Positions 34,079 through 43,489 of a stretch of DNA of 64,000 bases are shown here, piece after piece. Origin of the DNA: Rugamonas fusca (GTDB taxonomy: Bacteria > Pseudomonadota > Gammaproteobacteria > Burkholderiales > Burkholderiaceae_D); the NCBI RefSeq assembly GCF_014042365.1, contig NZ_JACEZS010000001.1, positions 310,001 to 374,000 of the forward strand, read 5' to 3'. Made by a program: the position numbers and the translations under genes. The notes under the pieces were generated by a model. The model was not told where the DNA came from. It made no database searches and was given only the letters and a program-made list of their open reading frames with translations. Numbering within the stretch: position 1 is the first letter of the stretch; every line of letters begins with the position of its first letter.

Positions 34079-36496
34079 ATGCACTTTCGCAGCCTGGAAA
34101 GCCGTATCGTCACCCTGTTCCTTGCGCTGATTGTGGCGGTGCAGGTGATCGGCCTGCTGGTGATCCAGCGCGGCATCGACAGCAACGCCCGCCAGTCCAT
34201 CAGCAGTGAGCTCAACAACGGCACCAAGGTGTTCCGCCGCTTGCTAGACCAGAACGCCCAAAGCCTGCGTTTCGGCGCGCGGCTGCTGGCGCGCGACACG
34301 GCCTTCGTGGCCGCCATCGGCAACAACGACGAGAGTGACCGCGCCACCATCGAGTCGGCCCTGGTCAACAGCGGGCGCCGCATCAAGGCCACCATGACCA
34401 TGCTGGTGAGCGCCGAGCGCCAGGTCAGCGTATCGACCAACAATGCCCAGGCGGCGGCACTGGCGCCGCTGGTGCTGAACATGCTCGACACGGCCGAGCA
34501 GGGCGACGGCGCCAACGGCATCGCCATCGTCGAGCGGCGCCCGTACCAGATCGTCGTCATGCCCGTCAAAGCGCCCATCACCATCGGCTGGATCGTGATG
34601 ACTTTCCCCATCGACCGCCAGCTGGCCACTGACATGCGCGAGGTGTCGTCGCTGCACACGACCATCCTCACCCATGACCCCAAAGGCGGCTGGCTGGCCG
34701 TCGGCTCGACGTTCCTGGCGCCGTCCGTGAGCGCGGCCGTCGAGCAGTTGCAAGCCTTGCCCCGGATGCCGACCGGCCCGTTCGACCTCACGGTGGAGGC
34801 GAACCAGTACAGCGCCCGCCTGCTGTCGATAGGCCAGGATGGCCAGCAAAGCGCCAGCGTGATGCTGGCCCGGTCCATCGATGAGGCCACGGAAGACTAT
34901 CAGCGGCTCGAGCGCTGGCTGATCGGCCTGACCCTGGCCGGCATCGCCGTCTCCGCCATCGCCAGCGTGTTGACGGCCAAGCGCATCGCCCAGCCCCTGA
35001 GCGCGCTGGCCGTCACGGCCAAGCGGCTGGAGCAGGGCGACTACCAGGGGCAGATCGACGTCACCCGGCAAGATGAAATCGGGGCGCTGGCCCATGCGTT
35101 CGACAGCATGCGCGACGGGATCGCGCGCCGCGAGCAGGAGATTTCCCGGCTGGCCTACCGCGACACGCTGACCAACCTGCCCAACCGGGCCCAGTTCCTG
35201 CGCCTGCTGAACGAAGCCCTGGGCGAGGCGCGCAAGCACGATGGCGGCGTGTTCGTGCTGATGATGGATCTGGACCGTTTCAAGCACGTCAACGACGTCA
35301 TGGGCCAGAGCTTTGGCGACGCGCTGCTGCGCCAGGTGGCCGACCGCCTGCAAAAGCTGCTGGCCGGCCAGCCCCACATGTCGCCGCAGGTGGCGCGCCT
35401 GGGCGGCGACGAATTCGCCGTGCTGTTGCCGGAGGCGACGCTGGAACAGGCCCGCAGCCTGGCGGCCGACATCGCGCAAACGCTGGAGACGCCGCTGTCG
35501 CTGGAAGACCAGATGGTCGACATCGGTGCCGGCATCGGCATCGCCGGCTATCCGGCGCACGGCGCCGATGCGGAAGCGCTGCTCAGCATGGCCGAGGTGG
35601 CGATGTACGCGGCCAAGCTGCGCAACGATGGCGCCGTGGTCTACGACAGCTCGATCGACAAGGGCAGCGAGCAAAGCCTGTCGCTGCTGACCGAGCTGCG
35701 CACGGCCATCGAGCGCGATGAGTTCCGCTTGTTCGTGCAGCCCAAGATCCATTTCGACACCGGCAAGGTGGTGGGCGCGGAGGCGCTGGTGCGCTGGGTC
35801 CATCCCGAGCGCGGCAACGTGTTCCCCGACGAATTCATCCCGTTTGCGGAGCAGACCGGCTTTATCCGCAAGCTCACGCGCTGGGTGCTGGAGCAGTCCG
35901 CGGCCCTGTGCCAGAACCTGGAGGCGGCCGGCATCCATTTGAAAGTGTCGGTCAACCTGTCCACGCGTGACCTGATGGACCAGGACCTGCCGGCAAAATT
36001 CCGCGACATGCTGGAGCGGCGCCGCCTGTCGGCCGCCTCGTTCTGCCTGGAGATCACGGAAAGCGCCATCATGGACGACCCCGTGCGCGCCGAACAGACG
36101 CTGGCGCGATTGCATGCGATGGGCCTGGAACTGTCGATCGACGACTTCGGCACCGGCTACTCGTCGCTCGCTTATCTGAAGCGCCTGCCCGTCAACGAGC
36201 TGAAGATCGACAAGTCGTTCGTGCTCAACATGGAAAGCGACGCGGGCGACGTGATGATCGTGCGTTCCACCATCCAGTTGGGCCACAACCTCGGCCTGCG
36301 CGTGGTGGCCGAGGGCGTGGAGAGCGAGGCCGTGTGGCACCAGCTCAAGAGCATGAACTGCGACCAGGGGCAGGGCTATTACATGAGCCGTCCCATCCCG
36401 GCCGACCAGCTGCTGCTGTGGATGCAGCAGTGGCGCGCGCCGGAGCCGGTCAGCTTGCCCTCGCCGGGCGTCGCCAGCCTCACCCGCGCCAAATAA
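34079..36496 (+). CDS. Membrane sensor HAMP-GGDEF-EAL c-di-GMP protein
   Basis: Protein of 805 aa with an N-terminal membrane helix (about 9-31), a periplasmic double-CACHE-like sensor region (about 32-280), a second helix (about 284-302), a HAMP linker, a GGDEF domain with intact GGDEF and an EAL domain with intact EAL (VGAEALVRW), ELTE-type (EITES) and DDFGTGYSSL motifs. Both catalytic activities are therefore possible. It is the only membrane-bound one of three c-di-GMP proteins here. The upstream cupredoxin gene is in the same operon and is a plausible periplasmic partner of the sensor region. Confidence 0.9.
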   Translation: MHFRSLESRIVTLFLALIVAVQVIGLLVIQRGIDSNARQSISSELNNGTKVFRRLLDQNAQSLRFGARLLARDTAFVAAIGNNDESDRATIESALVNSGRRIKATMTMLVSAERQVSVSTNNAQAAALAPLVLNMLDTAEQGDGANGIAIVERRPYQIVVMPVKAPITIGWIVMTFPIDRQLATDMREVSSLHTTILTHDPKGGWLAVGSTFLAPSVSAAVEQLQALPRMPTGPFDLTVEANQYSARLLSIGQDGQQSASVMLARSIDEATEDYQRLERWLIGLTLAGIAVSAIASVLTAKRIAQPLSALAVTAKRLEQGDYQGQIDVTRQDEIGALAHAFDSMRDGIARREQEISRLAYRDTLTNLPNRAQFLRLLNEALGEARKHDGGVFVLMMDLDRFKHVNDVMGQSFGDALLRQVADRLQKLLAGQPHMSPQVARLGGDEFAVLLPEATLEQARSLAADIAQTLETPLSLEDQMVDIGAGIGIAGYPAHGADAEALLSMAEVAMYAAKLRNDGAVVYDSSIDKGSEQSLSLLTELRTAIERDEFRLFVQPKIHFDTGKVVGAEALVRWVHPERGNVFPDEFIPFAEQTGFIRKLTRWVLEQSAALCQNLEAAGIHLKVSVNLSTRDLMDQDLPAKFRDMLERRRLSAASFCLEITESAIMDDPVRAEQTLARLHAMGLELSIDDFGTGYSSLAYLKRLPVNELKIDKSFVLNMESDAGDVMIVRSTIQLGHNLGLRVVAEGVESEAVWHQLKSMNCDQGQGYYMSRPIPADQLLLWMQQWRAPEPVSLPSPGVASLTRAK

Positions 36497-36613
36497 AAGA
36501 CGACTTGCCAAGTTTTCTAACGTTTCAAATTTGCATCGAAGCACGCTATCATCGGCGGGCGCGCGGGCCATGGTGCCTGCGCCGCCACGTTCAACGATGA
36601 CACGGAACCCTTC

Positions 36614-38776
36614 ATGCAAATACGACGCGCATCCCTGATTTTCACCCTGATCGCCGGCCTCTGCGGCGGCGCGGCGGCGCAGGACTGCCCCGCCAGCGGC
36701 CACGGCCTGCAATACCCGCCCACCCGCACGGTGGACCAGCAGGACAACTACCACGGCACCACCATCGCCGATCCGTACCGCTGGCTGGAGGACGCCAACA
36801 GCGCCGACACCCACGCCTGGGTGGAAGCGCAGAACCGCCTGACGCAGGGTTACCTGGCGCAGATTCCCGCGCGCGACGCGATCCGTGCGCGCCTGACGAA
36901 ACTGTGGAATTTCGAGCGTTTCAGCGTGCCGTTCAAGGAAGGTGGCCGTTACTTCTACAGCCGCAACGACGGCCTGCAGAACCAGTCCGTGCTCTACACG
37001 ATGAAGACGCTGGCCGAGACGCCGCGCCTGCTGCTGGACCCGAACACGCTGGCCGCCGACGGCACCGTGGCGCTGGCCGGCCTGGCCGTGAGCCCGAACG
37101 GCAAATACCTGGCCTACAGCACGGCCGCATCGGGCTCGGACTGGAACGAGATCCGCGTGCGCGACATCGACACGGGCAAGGACACGGCCGACCACATCCA
37201 GTGGGTCAAGTTCTCGAACACGGCCTGGCTGCGCGACGGCTCCGGCTTCTTCTACAGCCGCTACGACGCGCCCAATGAGGCGACCAAGCTGGCCGACGTC
37301 AACTACTTCCAGAAGCTGTACTTCCACAAGCTCGGCACCCCGCAAAGCAGCGACACGCTGGTCTATGATCGTCCCGACCACAAGGATTGGGGCTTCAGCG
37401 GCGACGTCACCAACGATGGCCGCTACCTGATCATCACGGCCTCGCAAGGCACGGAGCGCAAGAACCGGCTGTACTACAAGGACTTGAGCGCGAAGGACGG
37501 CAAGGTGGTGCCGCTGCTGGAGGACTTCGACGCGGCCTACAACTTCATCGACAACGACGGCCCCGTGTTCTGGTTCCGCACCGACCTGAAGGCGCCACGC
37601 GCGCGCATCATCACGATCGACACGCGCAAACCTGAGCGCGCCAACTGGAAGGAAATCGTGCCCGAGAGCGCACGCACGCTGGTGTCGGCCAATATCGTCA
37701 ACCAACAGCTGGTGGTCGATTACCTCAGTGACGCGCATAGCCAGGTCACCGTGTATGACCTGAACGGCAAGCGCCTGCATGACGTGGAATTGCCCGGCAT
37801 CGGCTCCGTGGCCGGCTTTGGCGGCAAGCGCGCCGACACCGAGACCTTCTATTCCTACACCAGCTTCACCACGCCATCGACCATCTACCGCTATGACCTC
37901 AAGAGCGGCAAGAGCAGCGTGTACCGCCAGCCCAAGGTGGACTTCGACCCGTCGGCCTACGAGACGCGCCAGCAGTTCTACACCAGCCGCGATGGTACCC
38001 GCGTGCCCATGTTCATCGTCGCGAAGAAGGGCATGAAGCTCGATGGCAGCAACCCCACTTACCTGTACGGCTATGGCGGCTTCAACATCTCGCTGACGCC
38101 ATCGTTCTCCGTTGCCAACCTGGCGTGGGTGGAAATGGGTGGCGTGTACGTGATGGCCAACCTGCGCGGTGGCGGCGAGTACGGCGAGGAATGGCATGCG
38201 GCCGGCACCAAGCTGCGCAAGCAGAATGTGTTCGATGACTTCATCGGCGCGGCCGAATGGCTGGTGCAGAACAAGGTCACGTCACCATCGCGGCTAGCCA
38301 TCGGCGGCGGCAGCAACGGTGGCCTGCTGGTGGGCGCCACCATGACGCAGCGTCCCGACCTGTTCGCGGCCGCCATCCCGCAAGTGGGCGTGCTGGACAT
38401 GCTGCGCTTCCACAAGTTCACTATCGGCTGGGCATGGACGTCGGACTACGGTTCGTCCGACAACGCGGACGAATTCAACGCCCTGGTCAAGTATTCGCCG
38501 CTGCACAACCTGAAGAAAGGCGTGTGCTACCCGGCCACGATGATCACCACGGCAGACCATGACGACCGCGTTGTTCCGGCCCATAGCTTCAAGTTCGCAG
38601 CCACGGCGCAGGCCGACCAGGGCGGCGCCGCGCCCATCCTGATCCGCATCGACACCAAGGCGGGCCACGGCGCGGGCAAGCCCACGGCCAAGCAGATCGA
38701 CGAGGTGACGGACCGTTGGGGCTTCCTGACCCGCGCGCTGCACATGGATCAGCCGACACAAGTCGCCGGCAAATAA
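36614..38776 (+). CDS. Secreted prolyl oligopeptidase family (S9A) serine peptidase
   Basis: Protein of 720 aa with a signal peptide (cleavage after GGAAA, about residue 22). It has an N-terminal segment (YPPTRTVDQQD to DPYRWLED) typical of prolyl oligopeptidase, a seven-bladed propeller (about 90-440) and a C-terminal alpha/beta-hydrolase domain. The catalytic triad is Ser567 in GGGSNGG, the Asp in DHDDRV (about 650) and His685 in KAGHGAG. It should cleave short Pro-containing peptides in the periplasm. The gene is monocistronic, with a plausible promoter (TTTCAA and TATCAT, 18 bp apart) in the 117-bp gap upstream. Confidence 0.93.
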   Translation: MQIRRASLIFTLIAGLCGGAAAQDCPASGHGLQYPPTRTVDQQDNYHGTTIADPYRWLEDANSADTHAWVEAQNRLTQGYLAQIPARDAIRARLTKLWNFERFSVPFKEGGRYFYSRNDGLQNQSVLYTMKTLAETPRLLLDPNTLAADGTVALAGLAVSPNGKYLAYSTAASGSDWNEIRVRDIDTGKDTADHIQWVKFSNTAWLRDGSGFFYSRYDAPNEATKLADVNYFQKLYFHKLGTPQSSDTLVYDRPDHKDWGFSGDVTNDGRYLIITASQGTERKNRLYYKDLSAKDGKVVPLLEDFDAAYNFIDNDGPVFWFRTDLKAPRARIITIDTRKPERANWKEIVPESARTLVSANIVNQQLVVDYLSDAHSQVTVYDLNGKRLHDVELPGIGSVAGFGGKRADTETFYSYTSFTTPSTIYRYDLKSGKSSVYRQPKVDFDPSAYETRQQFYTSRDGTRVPMFIVAKKGMKLDGSNPTYLYGYGGFNISLTPSFSVANLAWVEMGGVYVMANLRGGGEYGEEWHAAGTKLRKQNVFDDFIGAAEWLVQNKVTSPSRLAIGGGSNGGLLVGATMTQRPDLFAAAIPQVGVLDMLRFHKFTIGWAWTSDYGSSDNADEFNALVKYSPLHNLKKGVCYPATMITTADHDDRVVPAHSFKFAATAQADQGGAAPILIRIDTKAGHGAGKPTAKQIDEVTDRWGFLTRALHMDQPTQVAGK

Positions 38777-38964
38777 GGGCCGCGCGCTGCATCGCGCACC
38801 GTCAAGTCGCATGGCCACCAGGCGATGCCGCTTGACGCACCATTTTGATCCACTTGAAGCGACCCCCGGCGTGGCGCCGGAAGGCACCCGTTGCCGCCTT
38901 CGTGCGCCAATTCGATACGCCACGCACAATCGTAGTGCCGAACTTCCTGCCGTCTTGCCTGTGT

Positions 38965-38983
38965 ACGCATCTTTTTGGTGCGT
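38965..38983 (+). promoter_or_regulatory. NtrC-like enhancer site
   Basis: ACGCATC-TTTTT-GGTGCGT is a 19-bp near-palindrome with one mismatch between arms. It fits the NtrC pattern GCACC-N5-GGTGC. It lies about 80 bp upstream of the sigma-54 promoter, a normal enhancer distance. Confidence 0.55.
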
Positions 38984-39053
38984 GTTGTTGTGTTCCAAAC
39001 AAGCGAATTTACAAACACCCATGAAATCAATTACTTAGAAATTTGCACCAAAA

Positions 39054-39069
39054 TGGTACGGTTATTGCT
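39054..39069 (+). promoter_or_regulatory. Sigma-54 promoter of amtB with overlapping NtrC-like site
   Basis: TGGTACG-GTTA-TTGCT matches the sigma-54 consensus TGGYACG-N4-TTGCW exactly, with GG and GC separated by 10 bp. The transcript start should lie near 39080. A second NtrC-like sequence, GCACC-AAAAT-GGTAC (39045-39059), overlaps the -24 element and could repress at high activator levels. Confidence 0.8.
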
Positions 39070-39119
39070 TAAGAGAATACATCGACATTTTTTGATGCAT
39101 TCTTTTGGGGAGTAGTTTG

Positions 39120-40322
39120 ATGGGTGGATTTAAAGAAGGCGCCGACGCACTGTTTATCTTGCTCGGTGCAATCATGATTCTGGCGATGCATGCAGGGTTC
39201 GCCTTCCTGGAGTTGGGCACGGTCAGAAAGAAGAGCCAGGTCAACGCCCTGGTCAAGATCCTGGTGGATTTCGCGATTTCGACCATCGCCTATTTCTTCG
39301 TTGGCTACAGCATTGCTTACGGCATCAACTTCTTCGCCGCCGCCGACGTGCTGGCCGCGAAGAACGGCTATGAGCTGGTCAAGTTCTTCTTCCTGCTGAC
39401 CTTCGCTGCCGCCATTCCCGCCATTATCTCGGGCGGTATCGCGGAACGTGCGCGCTTCCATCCGCAACTGATCGCCACCGCCTTGCTGGTGGGGCTGGTC
39501 TATCCCTTCTTCGAGGGCATGGTCTGGAACCACCGCTTCGGCCTGCAGGAATGGCTGGCGCAGGCGTTCGGCGCCGAGTTCCATGACTTCGCCGGTTCGG
39601 TCGTCGTGCACGCCGTCGGTGGCTGGGTCGCGCTGCCGGCCGTGCTGCTGCTGGGTGCGCGCCGTGGCCGCTATCACAAGAATGGCGCCATCGCCTCGCA
39701 CCCGCCTTCGTCCATCCCCTTCCTGGCGCTGGGCGCCTGGATCCTGACGGTGGGCTGGTTTGGCTTTAACGTGATGAGCGCACAGGCGCTGGACAAGATG
39801 AACGGCCTGGTCGCCGTCAACTCCTTGATGGCCATGGTGGGCGGCACGCTGGTGGCGCTCCTGATGGGCAAGAACGACCCCGGCTTCGTGTACAACGGCC
39901 CGCTGGCCGGCCTGGTGGCCGTGTGCGCCGGTTCGGACCTGATGCACCCGATGGGCGCGCTGGTGACGGGCGCCATCGCCGGCGCCATCTTCGTGACCAT
40001 GTTCACGCTGGCCCAGAACAAGTGGAAGATCGACGACGTGCTGGGCGTGTGGCCGCTGCACGGCCTGTGCGGCGCCTTTGGTGGCGTGGCGGCAGGTATC
40101 TTTGGCCAGAAGGCGCTCGGCGGTGTGGGTGGCGTGTCGTTCCGCGCGCAATGCGTGGGCACCGCGGTTGGCGTGGCGATCGCGCTGGCCGGCGGCGCTG
40201 CCATCTACGGCATGTTGAAGGCCACGCTGGGCCTGCGCCTGGATCCCGAGGATGAATTCCAGGGCGCCGACCTGTCGATCCACCGGATTTCGTCCACGCC
40301 GGAGCGCGAGTCGAACTGGTAA
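39120..40322 (+). CDS. amtB: Ammonium transporter AmtB
   Basis: Inner-membrane channel of 400 aa with about eleven helices. The two pore His residues are H164 (SVVVHAVGGW) and H314 (LHGLCGAFGG), and the ammonium-vestibule GFNVMSAQ segment is kept. It conducts NH3/NH4+ under nitrogen limitation, consistent with the sigma-54 promoter and NtrC-like sites upstream. There is no signal peptide, and no glnK gene adjoins it, whereas many species have glnK-amtB operons; its PII partner must be encoded elsewhere. The ATG at 39120 is set by GGGGAG 7 nt upstream. Confidence 0.95.
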   Translation: MGGFKEGADALFILLGAIMILAMHAGFAFLELGTVRKKSQVNALVKILVDFAISTIAYFFVGYSIAYGINFFAAADVLAAKNGYELVKFFFLLTFAAAIPAIISGGIAERARFHPQLIATALLVGLVYPFFEGMVWNHRFGLQEWLAQAFGAEFHDFAGSVVVHAVGGWVALPAVLLLGARRGRYHKNGAIASHPPSSIPFLALGAWILTVGWFGFNVMSAQALDKMNGLVAVNSLMAMVGGTLVALLMGKNDPGFVYNGPLAGLVAVCAGSDLMHPMGALVTGAIAGAIFVTMFTLAQNKWKIDDVLGVWPLHGLCGAFGGVAAGIFGQKALGGVGGVSFRAQCVGTAVGVAIALAGGAAIYGMLKATLGLRLDPEDEFQGADLSIHRISSTPERESNW

Positions 40323-40339
40323 CGAACAGCTGATTCAGC

Positions 40340-40388
40340 GGCCGCCACGCATCGGGTCATGCAAATCCCGATTCGTCGCGGCCATTTT
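40340..40388 (+). terminator. Intrinsic terminator after amtB
   Basis: A long imperfect stem (GGCCGC and ATCGGG in 40340-40356, paired with CCCGAT and GCGGCC in 40367-40383) is followed by ATTTTTAA. It stops amtB transcripts before the convergent XRE-cupin gene and may act on both strands. Confidence 0.75.
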
Positions 40389-40398
40389 TAATGGTGGA

Positions 40399-40977
40399 TC
40401 AGCGGTGGATCACCACCAGCAAGGCCTTCGCTTCCGTCTTGCCCGCGTTGCGGATCGCATGCGGCACGTCGGCCGCGTAGCGGGCCGTGCCACCCAGTTT
40501 TACCTTCTTCTTGTGGGCGCCAGCTTCCACTTCCACCGAACCGTGCAACAAGGTCAGGTGCTCGCTCGCGCCCGGATCATGCGGCTGCGATACCAGCTCG
40601 CCGCCCGGCGCCAGCGTCAGTTCATACCATTCATATTTCCCCGCCAGTTCCATCGGGCCCAGGATGCGCAGCACGTAGCCGGCATGCTGGCCGGGCAGGG
40701 TGGGCGTTTCATGCGCGTCCACCACGCGGATCGCATCCGTTTCCTTGCTGTCCACGCTGGCCAGCAGTTCGCCGATCTGCACGCCCAGCGCATTGGCCAG
40801 CCGCCAGGTGATGGCGATAGTGGGGTTGGCTTTCTCGCGCTCGATTTGCGACAGCATCGACTTCGACACGCCGGCGATGCGGGACAAATCTTCCAGGGTC
40901 AGGCCGCGGGCCAGGCGCAGGCGCTGCAATGCCGCGCCGACCTCGGGTGGTGCGTTCGTTGAGACAGGTGTTTTCAT
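40399..40977 (-). CDS. XRE-family regulator with cupin sensor domain
   Basis: Protein of 192 aa with an N-terminal helix-turn-helix (LTLEDLSRIAGVSKSMLSQI, about residues 27-46) and a C-terminal cupin domain (about 115-190) that probably binds a small metabolite. It is divergent from kbl and tdh across 258 bp containing a perfect palindrome, so it most likely regulates threonine or glycine catabolism in response to an amino acid or keto acid. The ATG at 40977 lacks a clear ribosome site; a longer frame to 41043 is not favoured. Confidence 0.88.
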   Translation of the reverse strand: MKTPVSTNAPPEVGAALQRLRLARGLTLEDLSRIAGVSKSMLSQIEREKANPTIAITWRLANALGVQIGELLASVDSKETDAIRVVDAHETPTLPGQHAGYVLRILGPMELAGKYEWYELTLAPGGELVSQPHDPGASEHLTLLHGSVEVEAGAHKKKVKLGGTARYAADVPHAIRNAGKTEAKALLVVIHR

Positions 40978-41079
40978 GTTTTTATTCGGCCGAAGGGGTA
41001 AAAGCTGCGTAAATCTATCGGAAAAGGACGGCAAGAACCGCACGTGTGCGTCTTGCGGAGTTCACTGGCCTTCGGTAAG

Positions 41080-41095
41080 ATTCAATATATTGAAT
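41080..41095. promoter_or_regulatory. Perfect 16-bp palindrome, candidate XRE-cupin operator
   Basis: ATTCAATATATTGAAT is a perfect palindrome about midway between the divergent XRE-cupin and kbl genes, in an otherwise GC-rich region. Its symmetry and length suit a dimeric helix-turn-helix regulator; the adjacent XRE-cupin protein is the obvious candidate. Confidence 0.6.
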
Positions 41096-41235
41096 TTCAG
41101 TTCGAGATAGCGAATTTCGATGGCGATCTGGAAAACAGGAGTAGACTTTCTTCCAGCGACGCCCTGCGAAACACGGTACAACATAGCGCATGGACAGGTC
41201 AAGCGACCGCCCGCGCCACCCACACGAGGATCATC

Positions 41236-42450
41236 ATGAGCGAGCAAGCAACAAGCGCCTTCTTCAACGGCCTGCGGCAGAACCTGGACCAGTTGCGCGA
41301 GCAGGGACTGTACAAGCCGGAGCGCGTGCTGTCCTCGCGCCAGGGGCCGGAAGTGATGAGCCAGGACGGCCGCAAGCTGATCAACATGTGCGCCAACAAT
41401 TACCTGGGCCTGTCGGGTGAGGAATGGGTGGCCCAGGTGTCCATCGCCGCGACGGAAAAGTATGGCTACGGCCTGTCGTCGGTGCGCTTCATCTGCGGCA
41501 CGCAGACGGTGCACAAGCAGCTGGAGCAGGCCATCTCGAAGTTCCTCGGCACCGAGGACACCATCCTGTACGCGGCCGCCTTCGACGCCAACGGCGGCGT
41601 GTTCGAGCCGCTGTTCGACGAGAACGACGCTATCATCTCGGACGCGCTGAACCACGCCTCCATCATCGACGGCATCCGCCTGTGCAAGGCGGCCCGTTTC
41701 CGCTATGCCCACAACGACATGGCCGACCTGGAAGCACAACTGCAGGCCGCCGCCGGCAAGCGCCACAAGCTGATCGTCACCGACGGTGTGTTTTCGATGG
41801 ACGGCACCATCGCCCAGCTCGACAAGATCTGCGACCTGGCCGACAAGTACGGCGCGCTGGTCATGATCGACGAGTGCCATGCGTCCGGCTTCATGGGCGC
41901 CACCGGCCGCGGCACGCACGAGCACCACAACGTGATGGGCCGCATCGACATCATCACGGGCACGCTGGGCAAAGCCCTGGGCGGCGCCATGGGCGGCTTC
42001 ACGTCCGCGCGCAAGGAAGTGATCGACATGCTGCGCCAGAAATCGCGCCCCTACCTGTTCTCGAACACGCTGGCGCCTTCCATCGCCGGCGCCTCGCTGG
42101 CCGTGCTGGAACGGCTGTCCGCCTCGACCGAGCTGCGCGACCGCCTGCACGAGAACACCGCCTACTTCCGCAAGGAGATCGAGCGCCTCGGATTCACCAT
42201 CAAGCCGGGCACTCACCCGGTGGTGCCGGTGATGCTGTTCGATGCGCCGGTCGCGCAAAAGTTCGCGGCCCGCATGTATGAGCTGGGCGTGCTGCTGAGC
42301 GGCTTCTTCTACCCGGTGGTGCCGATGGGGCAGGCGCGCGTGCGCGTGCAGCTGTCCGCCGCGCATACCCGCGAGCAGCTCGACACCGTCCTCAAGGCGT
42401 TCGAACAGGCCGGCCGCGAACTGGGCCTGCTGCCGAACCAGGCACAATGA
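41236..42450 (+). CDS. kbl: Glycine C-acetyltransferase (2-amino-3-ketobutyrate CoA ligase)
   Basis: Pyridoxal-phosphate enzyme of about 404 aa in the alpha-oxoamine synthase family. The cofactor Lys is K246 in GTLGKALGG. The N-terminal MCANNYLGL and the [10 protein letters not shown] segments are typical of Kbl. It converts 2-amino-3-ketobutyrate plus CoA to glycine and acetyl-CoA, the second step of threonine degradation. GAGGATC precedes the ATG. The next gene encodes the first step, so this is a catabolic operon. Confidence 0.95.
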   Translation: MSEQATSAFFNGLRQNLDQLREQGLYKPERVLSSRQGPEVMSQDGRKLINMCANNYLGLSGEEWVAQVSIAATEKYGYGLSSVRFICGTQTVHKQLEQAISKFLGTEDTILYAAAFDANGGVFEPLFDENDAIISDALNHASIIDGIRLCKAARFRYAHNDMADLEAQLQAAAGKRHKLIVTDGVFSMDGTIAQLDKICDLADKYGALVMIDECHASGFMGATGRGTHEHHNVMGRIDIITGTLGKALGGAMGGFTSARKEVIDMLRQKSRPYLFSNTLAPSIAGASLAVLERLSASTELRDRLHENTAYFRKEIERLGFTIKPGTHPVVPVMLFDAPVAQKFAARMYELGVLLSGFFYPVVPMGQARVRVQLSAAHTREQLDTVLKAFEQAGRELGLLPNQAQ

Positions 42451-42470
42451 AACTCGTCAGGGACAACAAC

Positions 42471-43433
42471 ATGGAACGCATACTCGTCATCGGCGCCAAT
42501 GGCCAGATCGGTAGTGAACTGGTGGAAGCGCTGGCCGCCCAGCACGGCGCCAACAACGTGATCGCCAGCGATGTCAGCCCCACCAACGTGCACAAGGCTG
42601 AGCGCTACATCCAGCTCAACGTGCTCGACAAGGACACGCTGGCCAGCCTGGTGGCTGAATACGGCATCACCCAGGTTTACCAGCTGGCGGCCATGCTGTC
42701 GGCCACGGGCGAAGCGGCGCCGCTCAAGGCGTGGACGCTGAACATGGATGGCTTGCTCAACATCCTCGAAGTGGCGCGCGCGCGCAACGCCGTCGGCAAG
42801 CCGCTGCGCATCTTCTGGCCCTCGTCGATCGCCGCCTTCGGCCCGAACACGCCGGCTGACCATACCCCGCAACTGACGGTGATGGACCCGACCACGATCT
42901 ACGGCATCAGCAAGCTGGCCGGCGAGCGCCTGTGCGAATACTACTTCCTCAAGTATGGCGTGGACGTGCGCAGCATCCGCTATCCGGGCATTATCAGCTA
43001 CAAGTCGCCTCCGGGTGGCGGCACCACCGATTACGCGATCTCGATCTTCCATTCGGCCCTGCGCGGCGAGTGCTACGAATGCTTCCTCGGCCCGCAGTCC
43101 ACGCTGCCGATGATCTACATGCCCGACGCGATCCGCGCCACCATCGAATTGATGGACGCGCCGGCTGAACAGATCAAGGTGCGCTCGGCCTACAACGTGG
43201 CCGGCGTGTCGTTCAATCCAGAGCAACTGGCGGCCGCCATCACGCGCAAGGTGCCCAACTTCCGCATCGCCTATAAACCGGACAGCCGCCAGGCCATCGC
43301 CGACACCTGGCCCCAGAGCCTGGACGACAGCGCCGCCACGGCCGACTGGGGCTGGAGCGCCCGCATCGGCATCGAGCAGATGGTCGACGACATGCTGGCC
43401 AATGTGGACGTGAACCTGGGCAAGGCCGCTTGA
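42471..43433 (+). CDS. SDR-type L-threonine 3-dehydrogenase
   Basis: NAD-dependent enzyme of 320 aa of the extended short-chain dehydrogenase (GalE-like) family, not the zinc alcohol dehydrogenase-type Tdh of E. coli. The nucleotide-binding loop is GANGQIGSE near residue 8, and the catalytic pair is Y144-x3-K148 (YGISK). The YKSPPGGGTTDYA segment is typical of SDR threonine dehydrogenases. It oxidises L-threonine to 2-amino-3-ketobutyrate, the substrate of the preceding Kbl. The ATG at 42471 is favoured by AGGGA 8 nt upstream; an ATG overlapping the kbl stop at 42447 is possible. Confidence 0.92.
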   Translation: MERILVIGANGQIGSELVEALAAQHGANNVIASDVSPTNVHKAERYIQLNVLDKDTLASLVAEYGITQVYQLAAMLSATGEAAPLKAWTLNMDGLLNILEVARARNAVGKPLRIFWPSSIAAFGPNTPADHTPQLTVMDPTTIYGISKLAGERLCEYYFLKYGVDVRSIRYPGIISYKSPPGGGTTDYAISIFHSALRGECYECFLGPQSTLPMIYMPDAIRATIELMDAPAEQIKVRSAYNVAGVSFNPEQLAAAITRKVPNFRIAYKPDSRQAIADTWPQSLDDSAATADWGWSARIGIEQMVDDMLANVDVNLGKAA

Positions 43434-43489
43434 GTAGAGAAAGCGGCCGATAACGATACAAATCATATAAAACAAAGCGAGACAAAACG

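Larger units (their letters stand above)
38777..39119. other. Intergenic region holding the amtB control elements
   Basis: No gene is supported in these 343 bp. The first half shows nothing I can name. The second half carries an NtrC-like site (38965-38983), a second one (39045-39059) and a sigma-54 promoter (39054-39069), then a 50-nt leader with GGGGAG before amtB. Confidence 0.6.

Noticed and set aside
34244..38197. A 1317-codon open frame on the minus strand
   Set aside because: It is antisense to the HAMP-GGDEF-EAL and prolyl oligopeptidase genes, both with clear catalytic motifs. It is His/Gln/Arg/Val-rich without recognisable domains, typical of antisense frames in high-GC DNA.
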